DNA of 64,000 nt from Bacillus subtilis subsp. subtilis (GTDB taxonomy: Bacteria; Pseudomonadota; Gammaproteobacteria; Xanthomonadales; Xanthomonadaceae). Below, piece after piece: positions 27,539 to 36,695 of the stretch; positions within the stretch are counted from its first letter, which is position 1; the number at the start of each line of letters is the position of its first letter. Position numbers and translations under genes: made by a program. Location: positions 1 through 64,000 of the forward strand of contig JAHREJ010000014.1 in assembly GCA_021733645.1 (NCBI GenBank). The letters run 5' to 3'. The notes under the pieces were generated by a model. The model made no database searches. It saw nothing but the letters and a program-made list of their open reading frames with translations, and had not been told where the DNA came from.

Positions 27539-30529
27539 CTACCAGTCCATGCGCAACCCGATATTGCCCTCGATCACGCGGCGCTCCTTCTGCGCGCTGC
27601 TTTCCAGATCACGGGTGTAATCGGCCACCGCGAACGCGCTCACGTTGGCGTTGAAACGCGCCACCACGCCGACCCCCACTTCCAGCGCGCGTGACCCTTG
27701 CTGGTTGGTGATCCGGTTGCTGTCGAAGTCGATGCGGTCTTCACCGCCCCGGGTCTGCCAGTAGTTGAGCTTGAAATACGGCTGCCAGCCGTTGCCGCCA
27801 ATGTCGTAGTCGGCGGCCAGGCGCAAGCCCGCGCGGCCGGTCCAGGCGTTGTCGGCGTTGAAGCGCAGCGATGACACGCGGTCACCGGCATCATCCACCC
27901 CGGTGCGCTGCCAGATCACCTGCAGCTGCGGCTCCAGCCACCACGCACTCTGTCCGAAACGCAGCAACGGCTTGCCCACTTCCAGCGAGGCGGTGGTGCC
28001 ATCGCCGCGCACATTGATACCCAGGCCACGCGCGGATATCGCATCGCCGTCGTAGCGGCTCTGCATCAGCACCGCGTCCAGGTAGCCCCCGGCATTGCCG
28101 GCGCGGGTCCAGTAAAGGCCAACGTGTTTGTCGTCCAGCCGGGTGCGGCCTACCGCCACGTTCTCCCAGCCGATCGCAAAGCCGCTGACGTTGCCCTGCG
28201 CACGGGTGCGGCCGACGAACACGCCGAACTGGTCGCGATGGCCATCACCGGCATCGGCGTACAGGTCCAGGCCGGCCTGGATGCCCTGGATATCCCCGTC
28301 GAAACCGGGCTGCGCATCGCCTTCCCAATGCTGCTCGTGGCTCTGCCCGACCAGCCGCGCCCACGCCGCGCGCAGCCCGCCCTGCCCGGCCAGCAGGCGC
28401 TGCTCGCCCTGGCGCTCGTGGAAGGTGCCCAGGCTGGCCAGGCTGGCCTCGCGCAGCAGCGGCGGCACCACCGAATACAGGCCGGTCTCGAAGCGGTACA
28501 GCGCAATGATGTCGCCCTGCGCGGGGCGCGCGCCCGGACTGGGCGGCACGGCCAATGGCCCCGGTACGGCGGTCACGCCGGTGGGTACCGGGGGCGGCGT
28601 ATCGAGGCTGGGGGGCGCGACGTGGGCCGGGTCGGCCGGCTCCGGCGGCGGTGCCGGCTCGGGCGCGACGGGGTTGGGATCGTCCGGCGGATTGACGTCC
28701 GGCGGCGGCGGTGGGGCGGGCGGCAGGACAGCCGGCGGCGTGCCGGTGCTTTCCGGCGGCGGTGGCGGCGACATGAGAATCCCACCCGGTGGCGGCGAGG
28801 GCGCAGGCGTCACGCTGGCCACCAGGGTCGAACGCAGATACCAGTTTTCGCTGGTGCCGCCACTGACCCCGCCCTTGAACAGGAAGTACTCGTAGGCACC
28901 GGCCGCCACCGGGTTGTACAACGCGAACGCCGTTGGCGTAGTGGTGGCGCCGTTGACCGCCTGCACCACCAGGATGCCGTCGGCCACGGTGGACGCCCCG
29001 GTGCCGCCGGCATTGAGGATGCCCACCCCGGTGGTGCCGCTGGCACTGCCGCCGGAAATCACCAGTTTGTCCGAGCGCGCGCTGTCATCGCCCAGCACCG
29101 TGTTGAGGTACAACGCGCCCCCGTTGCCGACGTAATTGCCGACCACGGTGAACGTATCGCCCGGGCCGCCGCCATTGCTGAGGTCGATGCGGCCGGCATT
29201 GACCAGCGTGGCCCGCTGCCCGGCCAGGAAAGGCGCCACGCCGCCATTGCTGCCGCCACCGAATACGGCGCTGGTGGCGTCGATGTCCAGCCGGCCGGTG
29301 CCACTGCCGCTGTCGCCCAGCACCAACGTGCCATCGAAGGCCAGCTGGGTATCGTCGCGCAGGGTCACCTGCTCCCAGTTGCCCAGGCGCGCCACGCCGC
29401 TGGTCTTGACGTTGTCCATGCCGAGCACGTCGTTGCCCAGGCCACCATCGATGCTGGGCAAGGCGCCCAGGTGGGCGGTGTTGAGATTGGTCAACTGCGC
29501 GATGTCGTCGCCTTCGCCGAAATCGATTGCCCCGTGCACCACACCGCCGCCGTTCCAGGTCAGGCGATCATTGCCGAAGCTCAAGCGGATCTCACCGCGC
29601 ACCGTGCCGCCGGTGATGGTCACCGCATCGTCACCGCCGCTCACGCTGATGTTGCCGCCGATGTAGCCATCGGACAGCACGATGGTGTCGCGTCCGAAAC
29701 CGGTGACCAGGTTGCCGTCGATGGTGCCACCGGACATCAGGAACGTATTGTCGTCCAGCTTCATGTTGACCCGGCCGATGCGGCCGCCGGTCATCTCGGC
29801 ATGGTCGCCGTCATCGAACCCGCCGATGATGCGTCCGCCGGTCATGCGGAAATGGTCCAGTGCATCGCCCTGCAGCAGCGCGCCGATGGTGCCGCCGGTC
29901 ATCAGGAATGTGTCGATACCGGCGCCCTGCTGCACGGTGCCGGTGATGCTGCCGCCACTGATCTCCAGGCGGTCGGCACCATCGCCCTGGTCGACACTGT
30001 CGATCACGCCATCGCTGATGACCAGCGTGTCATCCCCGGCGCCCTGCAGCACGCCGCCCTGGATACTGCCACCGCGCATGTCCAGGCGGTCGTTGCCACT
30101 GCCGAAGACGATCCCGCCGGCACTGCCGCTGATCGTGCCGCGGTTGGTCACCCAGGTGGTCCCGTTGAGCTGCAGCGCACTCCCGGCGGTGGCAATGATG
30201 CTGCCGGCGTTGTTGATGACATGGCCACTGCCGGCCTGCACGGTCACAGCGTTGCCGCCGGCAATGGCGAGCTGGGCGCCGGCCAGCACGGTGACGGTGA
30301 CGTTGGAGGCGCCGGCGGCCGTGGTGATCGACACCGTCTCCGGATTGGGCGCGGCGGGCGTGCAGGTGACCGTCTGGTCCTGTGCGGGCGCAGCGTTGTC
30401 GCAGCCGGCCCAGGCGGGCCCGATGCCCGCGATCAACACCGTGCCGAGCGCGCCACTACAGCCGCGCCGCATCCACAGGGAAATACGATCGGCCAGCACG
30501 GTGCGTGCCGGCGAAGCGAGCGTGCGCAT
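27539..30529 (-). CDS. AIDA-like autotransporter (type Va secretion)
   Basis: A 996-residue protein. The signal peptide is long and ends near residue 41 (AWA). The passenger (about 45-600) contains at least eight degenerate repeats of about 19-21 residues built on D-x-L-x-M-T-G-G-x-I-x-G (for example DTFLMTGGTIGALLQGDAL), a beta-helix pattern. A very proline-rich linker (about 610-720) has several PPPP runs. The C-terminal 12-strand barrel (about 735-996) ends GNIGLRMDW. The passenger has no protease triad, so adhesion or surface-coat function is more likely. Downstream of nagX on the same strand but separated by a hairpin at 30599-30630, so probably a separate transcript. Confidence 0.88.
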   Translation of the reverse strand: MRTLASPARTVLADRISLWMRRGCSGALGTVLIAGIGPAWAGCDNAAPAQDQTVTCTPAAPNPETVSITTAAGASNVTVTVLAGAQLAIAGGNAVTVQAGSGHVINNAGSIIATAGSALQLNGTTWVTNRGTISGSAGGIVFGSGNDRLDMRGGSIQGGVLQGAGDDTLVISDGVIDSVDQGDGADRLEISGGSITGTVQQGAGIDTFLMTGGTIGALLQGDALDHFRMTGGRIIGGFDDGDHAEMTGGRIGRVNMKLDDNTFLMSGGTIDGNLVTGFGRDTIVLSDGYIGGNISVSGGDDAVTITGGTVRGEIRLSFGNDRLTWNGGGVVHGAIDFGEGDDIAQLTNLNTAHLGALPSIDGGLGNDVLGMDNVKTSGVARLGNWEQVTLRDDTQLAFDGTLVLGDSGSGTGRLDIDATSAVFGGGSNGGVAPFLAGQRATLVNAGRIDLSNGGGPGDTFTVVGNYVGNGGALYLNTVLGDDSARSDKLVISGGSASGTTGVGILNAGGTGASTVADGILVVQAVNGATTTPTAFALYNPVAAGAYEYFLFKGGVSGGTSENWYLRSTLVASVTPAPSPPPGGILMSPPPPPESTGTPPAVLPPAPPPPPDVNPPDDPNPVAPEPAPPPEPADPAHVAPPSLDTPPPVPTGVTAVPGPLAVPPSPGARPAQGDIIALYRFETGLYSVVPPLLREASLASLGTFHERQGEQRLLAGQGGLRAAWARLVGQSHEQHWEGDAQPGFDGDIQGIQAGLDLYADAGDGHRDQFGVFVGRTRAQGNVSGFAIGWENVAVGRTRLDDKHVGLYWTRAGNAGGYLDAVLMQSRYDGDAISARGLGINVRGDGTTASLEVGKPLLRFGQSAWWLEPQLQVIWQRTGVDDAGDRVSSLRFNADNAWTGRAGLRLAADYDIGGNGWQPYFKLNYWQTRGGEDRIDFDSNRITNQQGSRALEVGVGVVARFNANVSAFAVADYTRDLESSAQKERRVIEGNIGLRMDW

Positions 30530-30598
30530 ACGCCATTCCTGTTCGACCTGAAAAATCCGGCAACGGCCCAGTACGATTACGCAGACCGGCCTCGGTAC

Positions 30599-30630
30599 TT
30601 TTACTGCCCCACCGTGATGGGGGGGTAAAA
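30599..30630. terminator. hairpin between nagX and the autotransporter
   Basis: TTTTAC pairs with GTAAAA and CCCCA with TGGGG around CCGTGA, with T-rich ends on both strands. It could end the nag transcript, which stops at 30678, or act as an operator for the autotransporter, which starts at 30529. Confidence 0.5.
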
Positions 30631-30677
30631 TGTGACGTAGGAAATGTCGTGATTGGCCCGAAATACGCTGGGCCGGC

Positions 30678-31745
30678 TTAAATCTTCAAATAGATGTGAC
30701 GCCTGTCCAGCCCCCGCGCCACGCCCCACCACAGCGCGACGAAGCCGGCCGCGCACAGTAGCGAGGCCAGCCGGGGGGCGTCGGGCAGCAGCGCCACGGC
30801 CTGCTGGAACACCCCTGCCCAGCCGCCGGTGGCCATCAGCAGCACGGCCATCACCGACGACCCGAGGTAGGCGGCAATCGCGTTGACCCCAAAACGGCGA
30901 CCCACCGCAGGCAGCCCGGCACGGTCGACCAGCAGATGGGCCAGCAGCAATGCCAGCACCGACCAGCCACCGGCCCACAGCACGAAGCTGGGCGTCCACA
31001 ACTGCTTGTTGAACGGCAGCAGCGGGGCGACCAGCGCCCCGGCGAGCAGGCAGCCCAGCGCCAGCCCGGCCAGTGCGCGCAAGCGGCCAGCACGCAGCCA
31101 GCCGCCGGCGATCAGGCCCAGCAGCGTGGTGGCGATGGCGCCGGCGCTGCTGAGCAGGCCTTCGGGATCATGTCCCAACCCGGTCAGCGGGTCGTATTTG
31201 TACAGCAGAGGCGCAAACAGCGCGGTATCGAGCTGGCTGGCCGGGTTGTGCCACGGCGCCAGCGAAGTGGCGCACAGCAGGATCACGGCATAACCGGCCA
31301 ATCCCCCAAGCAGGACGATCCACTGCGTGCGTGCACGCGTGTAAATGGCCAGCAGCCCCACCACGGCCACGCACAGGGCGATCCGCTGCAGCACGCCCCA
31401 CAGCCGGTACGCCGGCAGGTCCAGCAGCCACCACGCCAGCAGGTGCAGCAACGCGCCGGCCAACGCGATGCGCAGTGCGCGCTGCAGCAGGCCGGCCCGC
31501 AGTGGCGGGCGCCGCAGCGGGTCATCCGCGCGCGGCACCAGGCTGAAGGCCATCGACACGCCGGCAATGAACAGGAACAGCGGGAAAATCAGGTCGGTGG
31601 GCGTGAACCCGTGCCAGTCCGCGTGCAGCAGCGGCGCATACACGTGGCCCCAATCGCCCGGGTTGTTCACCAGCAGCATCGCCGCCACGGTCAGCCCGCG
31701 CAGCGCATCGATGGAGCCCATGCGCGGCGATGCGGTGGCGCTCAT
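30678..31745 (-). CDS. nagX: NagX-type membrane acyltransferase-like protein
   Basis: A 355-residue inner-membrane protein with about ten helices, related to heparan-alpha-glucosaminide N-acetyltransferase (DUF1624/DUF5009). RMGSIDALRGLTVAAMLLVNNPG starts it and HGFTPTDLIFPLFLFIAGVSMAFS follows, both diagnostic. In Shewanella and Xanthomonas, nagX sits in N-acetylglucosamine operons; its reaction is not settled. Its ATG overlaps the nagA stop (ATGA), so it is the last gene of nagP-nagQ-nagB-nagA-nagX. Identification is firm by family and context; the function is inferred. Confidence 0.85.
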   Translation of the reverse strand: MSATASPRMGSIDALRGLTVAAMLLVNNPGDWGHVYAPLLHADWHGFTPTDLIFPLFLFIAGVSMAFSLVPRADDPLRRPPLRAGLLQRALRIALAGALLHLLAWWLLDLPAYRLWGVLQRIALCVAVVGLLAIYTRARTQWIVLLGGLAGYAVILLCATSLAPWHNPASQLDTALFAPLLYKYDPLTGLGHDPEGLLSSAGAIATTLLGLIAGGWLRAGRLRALAGLALGCLLAGALVAPLLPFNKQLWTPSFVLWAGGWSVLALLLAHLLVDRAGLPAVGRRFGVNAIAAYLGSSVMAVLLMATGGWAGVFQQAVALLPDAPRLASLLCAAGFVALWWGVARGLDRRHIYLKI

Positions 31746-32890
31746 GCGTCCTGGCGCTCGCCGGCAATCCAGGTGGCGCGTACCTGCAGCGCGTCGTCGA
31801 GCAGTACCAGGTCGGCCTGGTAGCCTTCGGCGATCTCGCCCAGGCGATCATCCAGGTTGAGGAACTGCGCCGGATAGCGCGACGCCATCCGCGCCGCTTC
31901 GTCCAGCGGCAGGCCCAGCAGCTGCACCGTATTGCGCACCGCGGTGGCCATGTCCAGCGCCGAGCCGGCCAACGAGCCGGCCGCGTTGCGCACCACCCCG
32001 TCCACCGCGGTGATGACCTCGCCATACAGTTCATAGCGGGGCGAGTCGGCACCCACTGGCGGCATCGCATCGGTGACCAACATCACCTTGCCGCGCGGCT
32101 TGGCCGCCAGCGCCACGCGCAGGCTGGCCGGATGCACATGCACGCCGTCGGCGATGACGCCAATCCAGCTGTCGCGGTCTTCCAACGCCGCCCCCACCGC
32201 CCCCGGCTCGCGCCCGGTCAGCGGTGACATCGCGTTGTACAGGTGGGTGAACCCACGGATGCCCGCATCCAGGCCGGCGCGTGCTTCTTCATAGGTGGCC
32301 GCAGTGTGGCCGGCGGCGACGATCACGCCGCGCTCGACCAGCGCGCGGATGCTTTCCAGCGGCACCCGCTCCGGGGCCAGGGTGAGCAGGGTGACGCCGT
32401 TGTCGAGCGAGGCGGCCATCGCGATCTCGTCGGCATCGGGCACGCGGAACTTGTTGGCGTCGTGGGTGCCTTTGCGCGCCGGCGCGATGTAGGGGCCTTC
32501 CAGATGGATGCCCAGCACACCCGGCACGCCCTGCTCGATCGCCGCGCGGGTGGCGGCGATGGCCGCGCGCATCACGGCCACGTCGTCGCTGATCAACGTG
32601 GGCAGCAGCCCGGTGGTGCCGAAGCGACGGTGCGCGGCAGCCAGCGTCCGCAGGCTGTCCACGTCGGGCGTGTTGTTGAACAGCACGCCGCCGCCGCCGT
32701 TGACCTGCGCATCGATGAAGCCGGGCAACAACCAGCCGCCGCCCAGGTCCACCTGCTCGTCGGCACTGCCCAGCTGCGGGGCCGCATCGGACAGCAGCGC
32801 GGTGATCACGCCGTCTTCGATCACCACCGCCAGGTCATCGCGGAATTCGTCGCCGGCCAGGATCCGGGCGTTGCGCAGGACGGTTTTCAT
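31742..32890 (-). CDS. nagA: N-acetylglucosamine-6-phosphate deacetylase
   Basis: A 382-residue cytoplasmic amidohydrolase giving glucosamine-6-phosphate and acetate. Metal and substrate motifs are in order: LPGFIDAQVNGGGG, HLEGPYIAP, AAGHTAAT, FTHLYNAMSPL and the catalytic Asp in VTDAMPP. The ATG at 32890 overlaps the stop of nagB by one base, so translation is coupled. A longer in-frame reading to 33061 overlaps nagB and is rejected. It acts after the kinase and before the deaminase. Confidence 0.95.
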   Translation of the reverse strand: MKTVLRNARILAGDEFRDDLAVVIEDGVITALLSDAAPQLGSADEQVDLGGGWLLPGFIDAQVNGGGGVLFNNTPDVDSLRTLAAAHRRFGTTGLLPTLISDDVAVMRAAIAATRAAIEQGVPGVLGIHLEGPYIAPARKGTHDANKFRVPDADEIAMAASLDNGVTLLTLAPERVPLESIRALVERGVIVAAGHTAATYEEARAGLDAGIRGFTHLYNAMSPLTGREPGAVGAALEDRDSWIGVIADGVHVHPASLRVALAAKPRGKVMLVTDAMPPVGADSPRYELYGEVITAVDGVVRNAAGSLAGSALDMATAVRNTVQLLGLPLDEAARMASRYPAQFLNLDDRLGEIAEGYQADLVLLDDALQVRATWIAGERQDA

Positions 32891-33918
32891 CAGACGGTTT
32901 CCGTCACCTTGTTCAGGTGCGGCGGCAGGTCGGGGTTGTGCCCGCGGCGCAGCGCCAGCGCGTTGATGGCGCGGTAGAAGGCCTGCACGGTGAGCAGCGG
33001 CGCACACGCCGGGTGCGGCGCCACCGGCAGCGGCAGGTCGCCATCGACATCGCCCAGCCACACCTGCGCATCGCGCGCGGCAAACTCCTGCAGCACCGCG
33101 CGCGTGCCGGCGCCGGTTTCATCGGGTTGGGCGAAGGCCAGCACCGGGAAGCCCGGGCCGACCAGCGCCATCGGGCCGTGCTTCACTTCGGCCGAGCTGT
33201 ACGCCTCGGCGTGCAGGCCACAGGTTTCCTTGAACTTGAGCGCCGCTTCCTGCGCCGCGCCCAGGCCCAGCCCACGGCCCAGCACGAACAGGTTGTGGGC
33301 CGGCACCAGGCCATCGGTGAGCGATGACCAGTCGCTGTTCCAGGCGTTGCGCATCGCATCGGGCAGCGTGCGCAGCGCGGCGATCAACGCCGCATCCTGG
33401 CTCCAGTACGCCACCAGCTGCAGGATCGCCGACAGCGAGGCCAGATAGCTCTTGGTGGCGGCCACGCTGCGCTCGGCGCCGGCACCGAGCGGGATCACCG
33501 TGTCGGCCAGTTGCGCCAACGGCGAGTCCTCCACGTTGACCAGTGCCACCACGCGGGCACCCGCCGCACGCGCGGCCTCGGCGTTGCGCAGCAGGTCCGG
33601 GCTCTTGCCTGACTGGGAAATCACGATGTAGAGCGCGCCGCGCAGTTTCAGCGGCGCTTCGTAGACCGACCCCACCGACGGCGAGGCCGAGGCGGTCACC
33701 AGGCCCAGCTTGGTTTCCAGCAGGTACTTGGCGTAGGTGGCGGCATGGTCCGAGCTACCTCGCGCGCAGGTCACCACGAACGGCGGCGGCGCGGCGCGCA
33801 GGCTGGCCGCAAGGGTTTCCACCGCGGCCTGGTTGCGCGCGAACTGCGCGGCAATCACATCGGCCGCTTCGGCGGCTTCGCGGTACATCAGGGTGTCGTG
33901 GGGGGCAGGCAGGGACAT
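32890..33918 (-). CDS. nagB: glucosamine-6-phosphate deaminase NagB-II (SIS family)
   Basis: A 342-residue protein with two SIS sugar-isomerase domains, homologous to the isomerase half of GlmS but without the glutaminase half. CARGSSDHAATYAKYL and ISQSGKSPD form the first phosphosugar site; RGLGLGAAQEAALKFKETCG marks the second. This NagB-II form replaces classical NagB in Shewanella and Xanthomonas N-acetylglucosamine loci and makes fructose-6-phosphate plus ammonia. It is six bases downstream of the LacI regulator gene and overlaps nagA. GlmS itself is excluded by length. Confidence 0.9.
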   Translation of the reverse strand: MSLPAPHDTLMYREAAEAADVIAAQFARNQAAVETLAASLRAAPPPFVVTCARGSSDHAATYAKYLLETKLGLVTASASPSVGSVYEAPLKLRGALYIVISQSGKSPDLLRNAEAARAAGARVVALVNVEDSPLAQLADTVIPLGAGAERSVAATKSYLASLSAILQLVAYWSQDAALIAALRTLPDAMRNAWNSDWSSLTDGLVPAHNLFVLGRGLGLGAAQEAALKFKETCGLHAEAYSSAEVKHGPMALVGPGFPVLAFAQPDETGAGTRAVLQEFAARDAQVWLGDVDGDLPLPVAPHPACAPLLTVQAFYRAINALALRRGHNPDLPPHLNKVTETV

Positions 33919-33924
33919 GGGAAC

Positions 33925-34992
33925 TCAGGTGGTTTCAGGAGAAGGAGGGCGTGGGACCTGCGGGCGCATCGGCGCGGTGGAACCGCGCACGACCAGCTGC
34001 GGCACGAAGCCCTGGTTCTGCAGCTGCAGGGGTGCATCGTCGTAGGCATCGCTGCGCAGCTGCGCGATCAACAGCCGCGCGGCGTGCCGGGCGATGTCTT
34101 CGGTGGCCTGCTTGGCGGTGGTCAGCGGCGGCCAGGACTGGCGCGAGAACGGGCTGTCCTCGAAGCCGGCGATGGACAGGTCGTAAGGCACGTTCATGCC
34201 GGCCGACTTGGCCGCCGCCAGCACGCCGGCGGCGATTTCATCGTTGGAACCGAAGATGGCGGTGGGCGGTTCGCGCAGCGCCAGCAGGCGCCGGGCGCCA
34301 CGGAAGCCATCGTCGAAGGTGTAATCGCCCTGCACCACCAGGTGCTTGTCGATGCTCATGCCGTAGTCGCGCAGCGCAGCCTCATAACCGGCGTAGCGCT
34401 CACCGCTGGAGCGGTGCGAGGTGCCGCCCCACAGGAAGCCGATGCGCTGGTGGCCCAGCTGGATCAGGTGCTCGGTGATCTCGTAGGCGGCCTCGCGGTC
34501 GTCCACGAACACGCACGCCCCATCCTGCGGGTCGGCGGTGGCGGCGATGATGCGCACCAGCTTGATGCCACGCGCGGTCAATGCGGCCACCAGGTCGGCG
34601 CGCTCGGACATCGGCGCGGTGAGCACCAGCCCGGCCAGGCGCGACCGCTGCACCCAGTCGGCCAGTTCCTCGGCCAGCATCGGGCTGCTCGAATCGCAGG
34701 GATGGATCTGCAGCCCGAAGCCGGTTTCGCGGCAGGCGGCCAACACGCCGTTCTGCACGCCGATGATGTGGTACGGATTGGGGTTGTCGTACACCAGCCC
34801 GACCACCAGGGTGGTGCCGGTGCGCAGGTTGCGCGCGGCCGGATCGGGCTCGTAATCCAGCTCGGCGATCGCGCGCAGCACGCGCGCGCGGGTGGCCTGC
34901 ATCACCGAGGGTTCGTTGTTGATGACGCGCGATACCGTCTTCAGCGACACCTTGGCCCGTTCAGCCACATCCTTGATGGTCGCTCTGCGCAT
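33925..34992 (-). CDS. nagQ: LacI family regulator of the N-acetylglucosamine locus
   Basis: A 355-residue repressor. The N-terminal helix-turn-helix MRRATIKDVAERAKVSLKTVSRV is the standard LacI form, followed by the hinge, and the rest is the periplasmic-binding-like effector domain. The ATG at 34992 follows AGGAAAAGC. The alternative at 35025 adds 11 unconserved residues. It sits inside the operon it most likely controls. The palindromes at 36383-36392, 36555-36566 and 36616-36629 are the likely operators. The gene name follows the Xanthomonas usage by context and is an inference. Confidence 0.85.
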   Translation of the reverse strand: MRRATIKDVAERAKVSLKTVSRVINNEPSVMQATRARVLRAIAELDYEPDPAARNLRTGTTLVVGLVYDNPNPYHIIGVQNGVLAACRETGFGLQIHPCDSSSPMLAEELADWVQRSRLAGLVLTAPMSERADLVAALTARGIKLVRIIAATADPQDGACVFVDDREAAYEITEHLIQLGHQRIGFLWGGTSHRSSGERYAGYEAALRDYGMSIDKHLVVQGDYTFDDGFRGARRLLALREPPTAIFGSNDEIAAGVLAAAKSAGMNVPYDLSIAGFEDSPFSRQSWPPLTTAKQATEDIARHAARLLIAQLRSDAYDDAPLQLQNQGFVPQLVVRGSTAPMRPQVPRPPSPETT

Positions 34993-35034
34993 GCTCTTTT
35001 CCTGCCGGTCCGGTTGGACGTCCATGATCGCCGA

Positions 35035-36327
35035 TCACTGACCGTCGCGGGGCAGGCCGGCCCGGTAGCCGCGCACCGAGTAATACAGGATGTAGAGGTA
35101 GCAAGGCACCATCAGCCCGGCGAATACCCACTGGAAGTCGAGGTGCTGCTTGAGCACCGCAAACGCCTGCGGAATGATCGCGCCGCCGGCGATGGCCATC
35201 ACCAGCAGCGCCGACCCGGTTTCGGTGAACCGGCCCAGGCCGCGGATTGCCAGGGGGAAGATCGCCGGCCACATCATCGCGTTGGCAAAGCCCAGCGCGG
35301 CCACGAAGCCCACCGACACATAGCCGTGGGTGAGCAGCGCGCCGATGCAGAACACCACGCCCAGGCTGGCCGACAGGCTCAGGTAGCGCGACTGCGACAC
35401 CACATGCGGAATCAATGCCAGGCCAGCCAGGTAGCCCACCAGCATCGCGCCCAGGGTGATCGAGGTGAACATCTTGGTCTGGTCCAGCGGCAGGTCGAAG
35501 CCGTGCCCGTAAGTGCCGATCGCATCGCCGGCCATCACTTCCACGCCCACGTAGACAAACAGGCACAGCACGCCCAGCCACAGGTGCGGGAACTGGAAGA
35601 TGCTGGTGCGCTCGGCGGTACCCGGCGCGCGCGCCGGGGTGGCGTTGGCTTCGGCGGTCTTCAGCTCGGGCAGCGGCGAGAACAGCACGCCTACGGCCAG
35701 CACCACCAGCAGCCCGGCCATGGCCATGTACGGCATCTGGATCTTGGCGGCGAAGGTATTGAGCAGATCGGCCTTGGTGGCTGCATCGGCCACCTTCACC
35801 TGCGCATCCAGGTCGCCGATGCCGTGCAGCACCAGCGTGCCGATCAGCACCGGGGCCAGCATGCCGGCGATCTTGTTGCAGATGCCCATCAGCGCGATAC
35901 GCCGCGCCGCGGTCTCGATCGGGCCGAGGATGCTGATGTACGGATTGACCGCGGTCTGCAGCAACGCCAGGCCGCTGCCGATGATGAACAGGCCGCTGAG
36001 CGCGCCCGGGTACCAGCGTTGCTGGGCGAAGTGGGCAAACACCACCGCACCGGCGGCCATCACCAGCAGGCTCAGGCTCAAGCCCTTCTTCATGCCGGTG
36101 CGCTTGAGGATCCACGAGGCCGGCAGCGCCAGGAAAAAGTAGGACAGGTAGAACACCATCAGCACCAGGAAGGCGCCGACCTCGTCCAGCTCGAAGGCCA
36201 GTTTGACGAAGGTGATCAGGGGCCCGTTGAGCCAGGTGAAGAACCCGATCAGGAAGAACAGCACGCCGATGATCAGGATCGAGGTGAGCACGCTCGAACG
36301 CGCGGAAGCAGCAGGCACGGCAGACAT
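35035..36327 (-). CDS. nagP: N-acetylglucosamine MFS permease NagP
   Basis: A 430-residue major-facilitator protein of the FucP group with twelve helices. It begins with LIIGVLFFLIGFFTWLNGPLITFVKLAFEL, the FucP/NagP signature of an N-terminal helix followed by the GPL turn. It imports sugar across the inner membrane by proton symport. A good ribosome-binding site (AGGAGC) precedes the ATG at 36327. It is the first gene of the minus-strand nag operon and diverges from the kinase gene. Confidence 0.88.
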   Translation of the reverse strand: MSAVPAASARSSVLTSILIIGVLFFLIGFFTWLNGPLITFVKLAFELDEVGAFLVLMVFYLSYFFLALPASWILKRTGMKKGLSLSLLVMAAGAVVFAHFAQQRWYPGALSGLFIIGSGLALLQTAVNPYISILGPIETAARRIALMGICNKIAGMLAPVLIGTLVLHGIGDLDAQVKVADAATKADLLNTFAAKIQMPYMAMAGLLVVLAVGVLFSPLPELKTAEANATPARAPGTAERTSIFQFPHLWLGVLCLFVYVGVEVMAGDAIGTYGHGFDLPLDQTKMFTSITLGAMLVGYLAGLALIPHVVSQSRYLSLSASLGVVFCIGALLTHGYVSVGFVAALGFANAMMWPAIFPLAIRGLGRFTETGSALLVMAIAGGAIIPQAFAVLKQHLDFQWVFAGLMVPCYLYILYYSVRGYRAGLPRDGQ

Positions 36328-36382
36328 CAAGAAAGCTCCTGCATCGGCGGGCCGCGATGGCGTGCCGGAAGAGTGGCTGGGA

Positions 36383-36392
36383 ACAACGTTGT
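36383..36392. promoter_or_regulatory. LacI-type operator, nagP side
   Basis: ACAACGTTGT is a perfect palindrome, with GTCA continuing on one side. It lies about 55 bases before the nagP start and resembles the ACARCGYTGT core published for NAG regulators in Shewanella. Confidence 0.6.
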
Positions 36393-36554
36393 CACATTTA
36401 TTCGTCGCAGCCGCCGGGTTTGTCAACAACCGGTTTGCACCGGGCGGCCCCCCAGCGTCGTGCTGCACCTGCGCAGATCGCATGCCCCGCCACGCCTGGC
36501 GGTCCACGGGCCACCGGTTTCAGGCAGTTTGCAAAAACATGACGGGCATTGGAT

Positions 36555-36566
36555 GAAAACGTTTTC
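36555..36566. promoter_or_regulatory. LacI-type operator, central
   Basis: GAAAACGTTTTC is a perfect 12-base palindrome with the central CG typical of LacI-family sites. It differs in sequence from the flanking two sites and may bind a different regulator. Confidence 0.55.
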
Positions 36567-36615
36567 TGATGACAGCGCCCGCTGCGGCGCAACATCGAAA
36601 GTCGACGGTTATCGT

Positions 36616-36629
36616 TGACATCGTTGTCA
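36616..36629. promoter_or_regulatory. LacI-type operator, nagK side
   Basis: TGACATCGTTGTCA has perfect TGACA/TGTCA half-sites with a mismatch only in the central four bases. It lies about 67 bases before the nagK start and is of the same class as 36383-36392. Confidence 0.6.
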
Positions 36630-36695
36630 GAACGATTACAGACTCCGCCTCAATCGCCGGGTTGGACCGGTCCTGCACAATCCAAGGGAGCCCGT

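Larger units (their letters stand above)
36328..36695. promoter_or_regulatory. divergent nagP/nagK control region
   Basis: This 368-base gap holds no gene. It contains three LacI-type palindromes and presumably the two opposing promoters. I could not place reliable -35/-10 boxes by eye. Confidence 0.7.

Noticed and set aside
28124..30628. 834-codon plus-strand frame
   Set aside because: Antisense to the autotransporter; low-complexity composition and no start signal.
32890..33918. GlmS (glucosamine-6-phosphate synthase)
   Set aside because: Only the isomerase domains exist and the gene is within the nag catabolic operon, so NagB-II is the better call.
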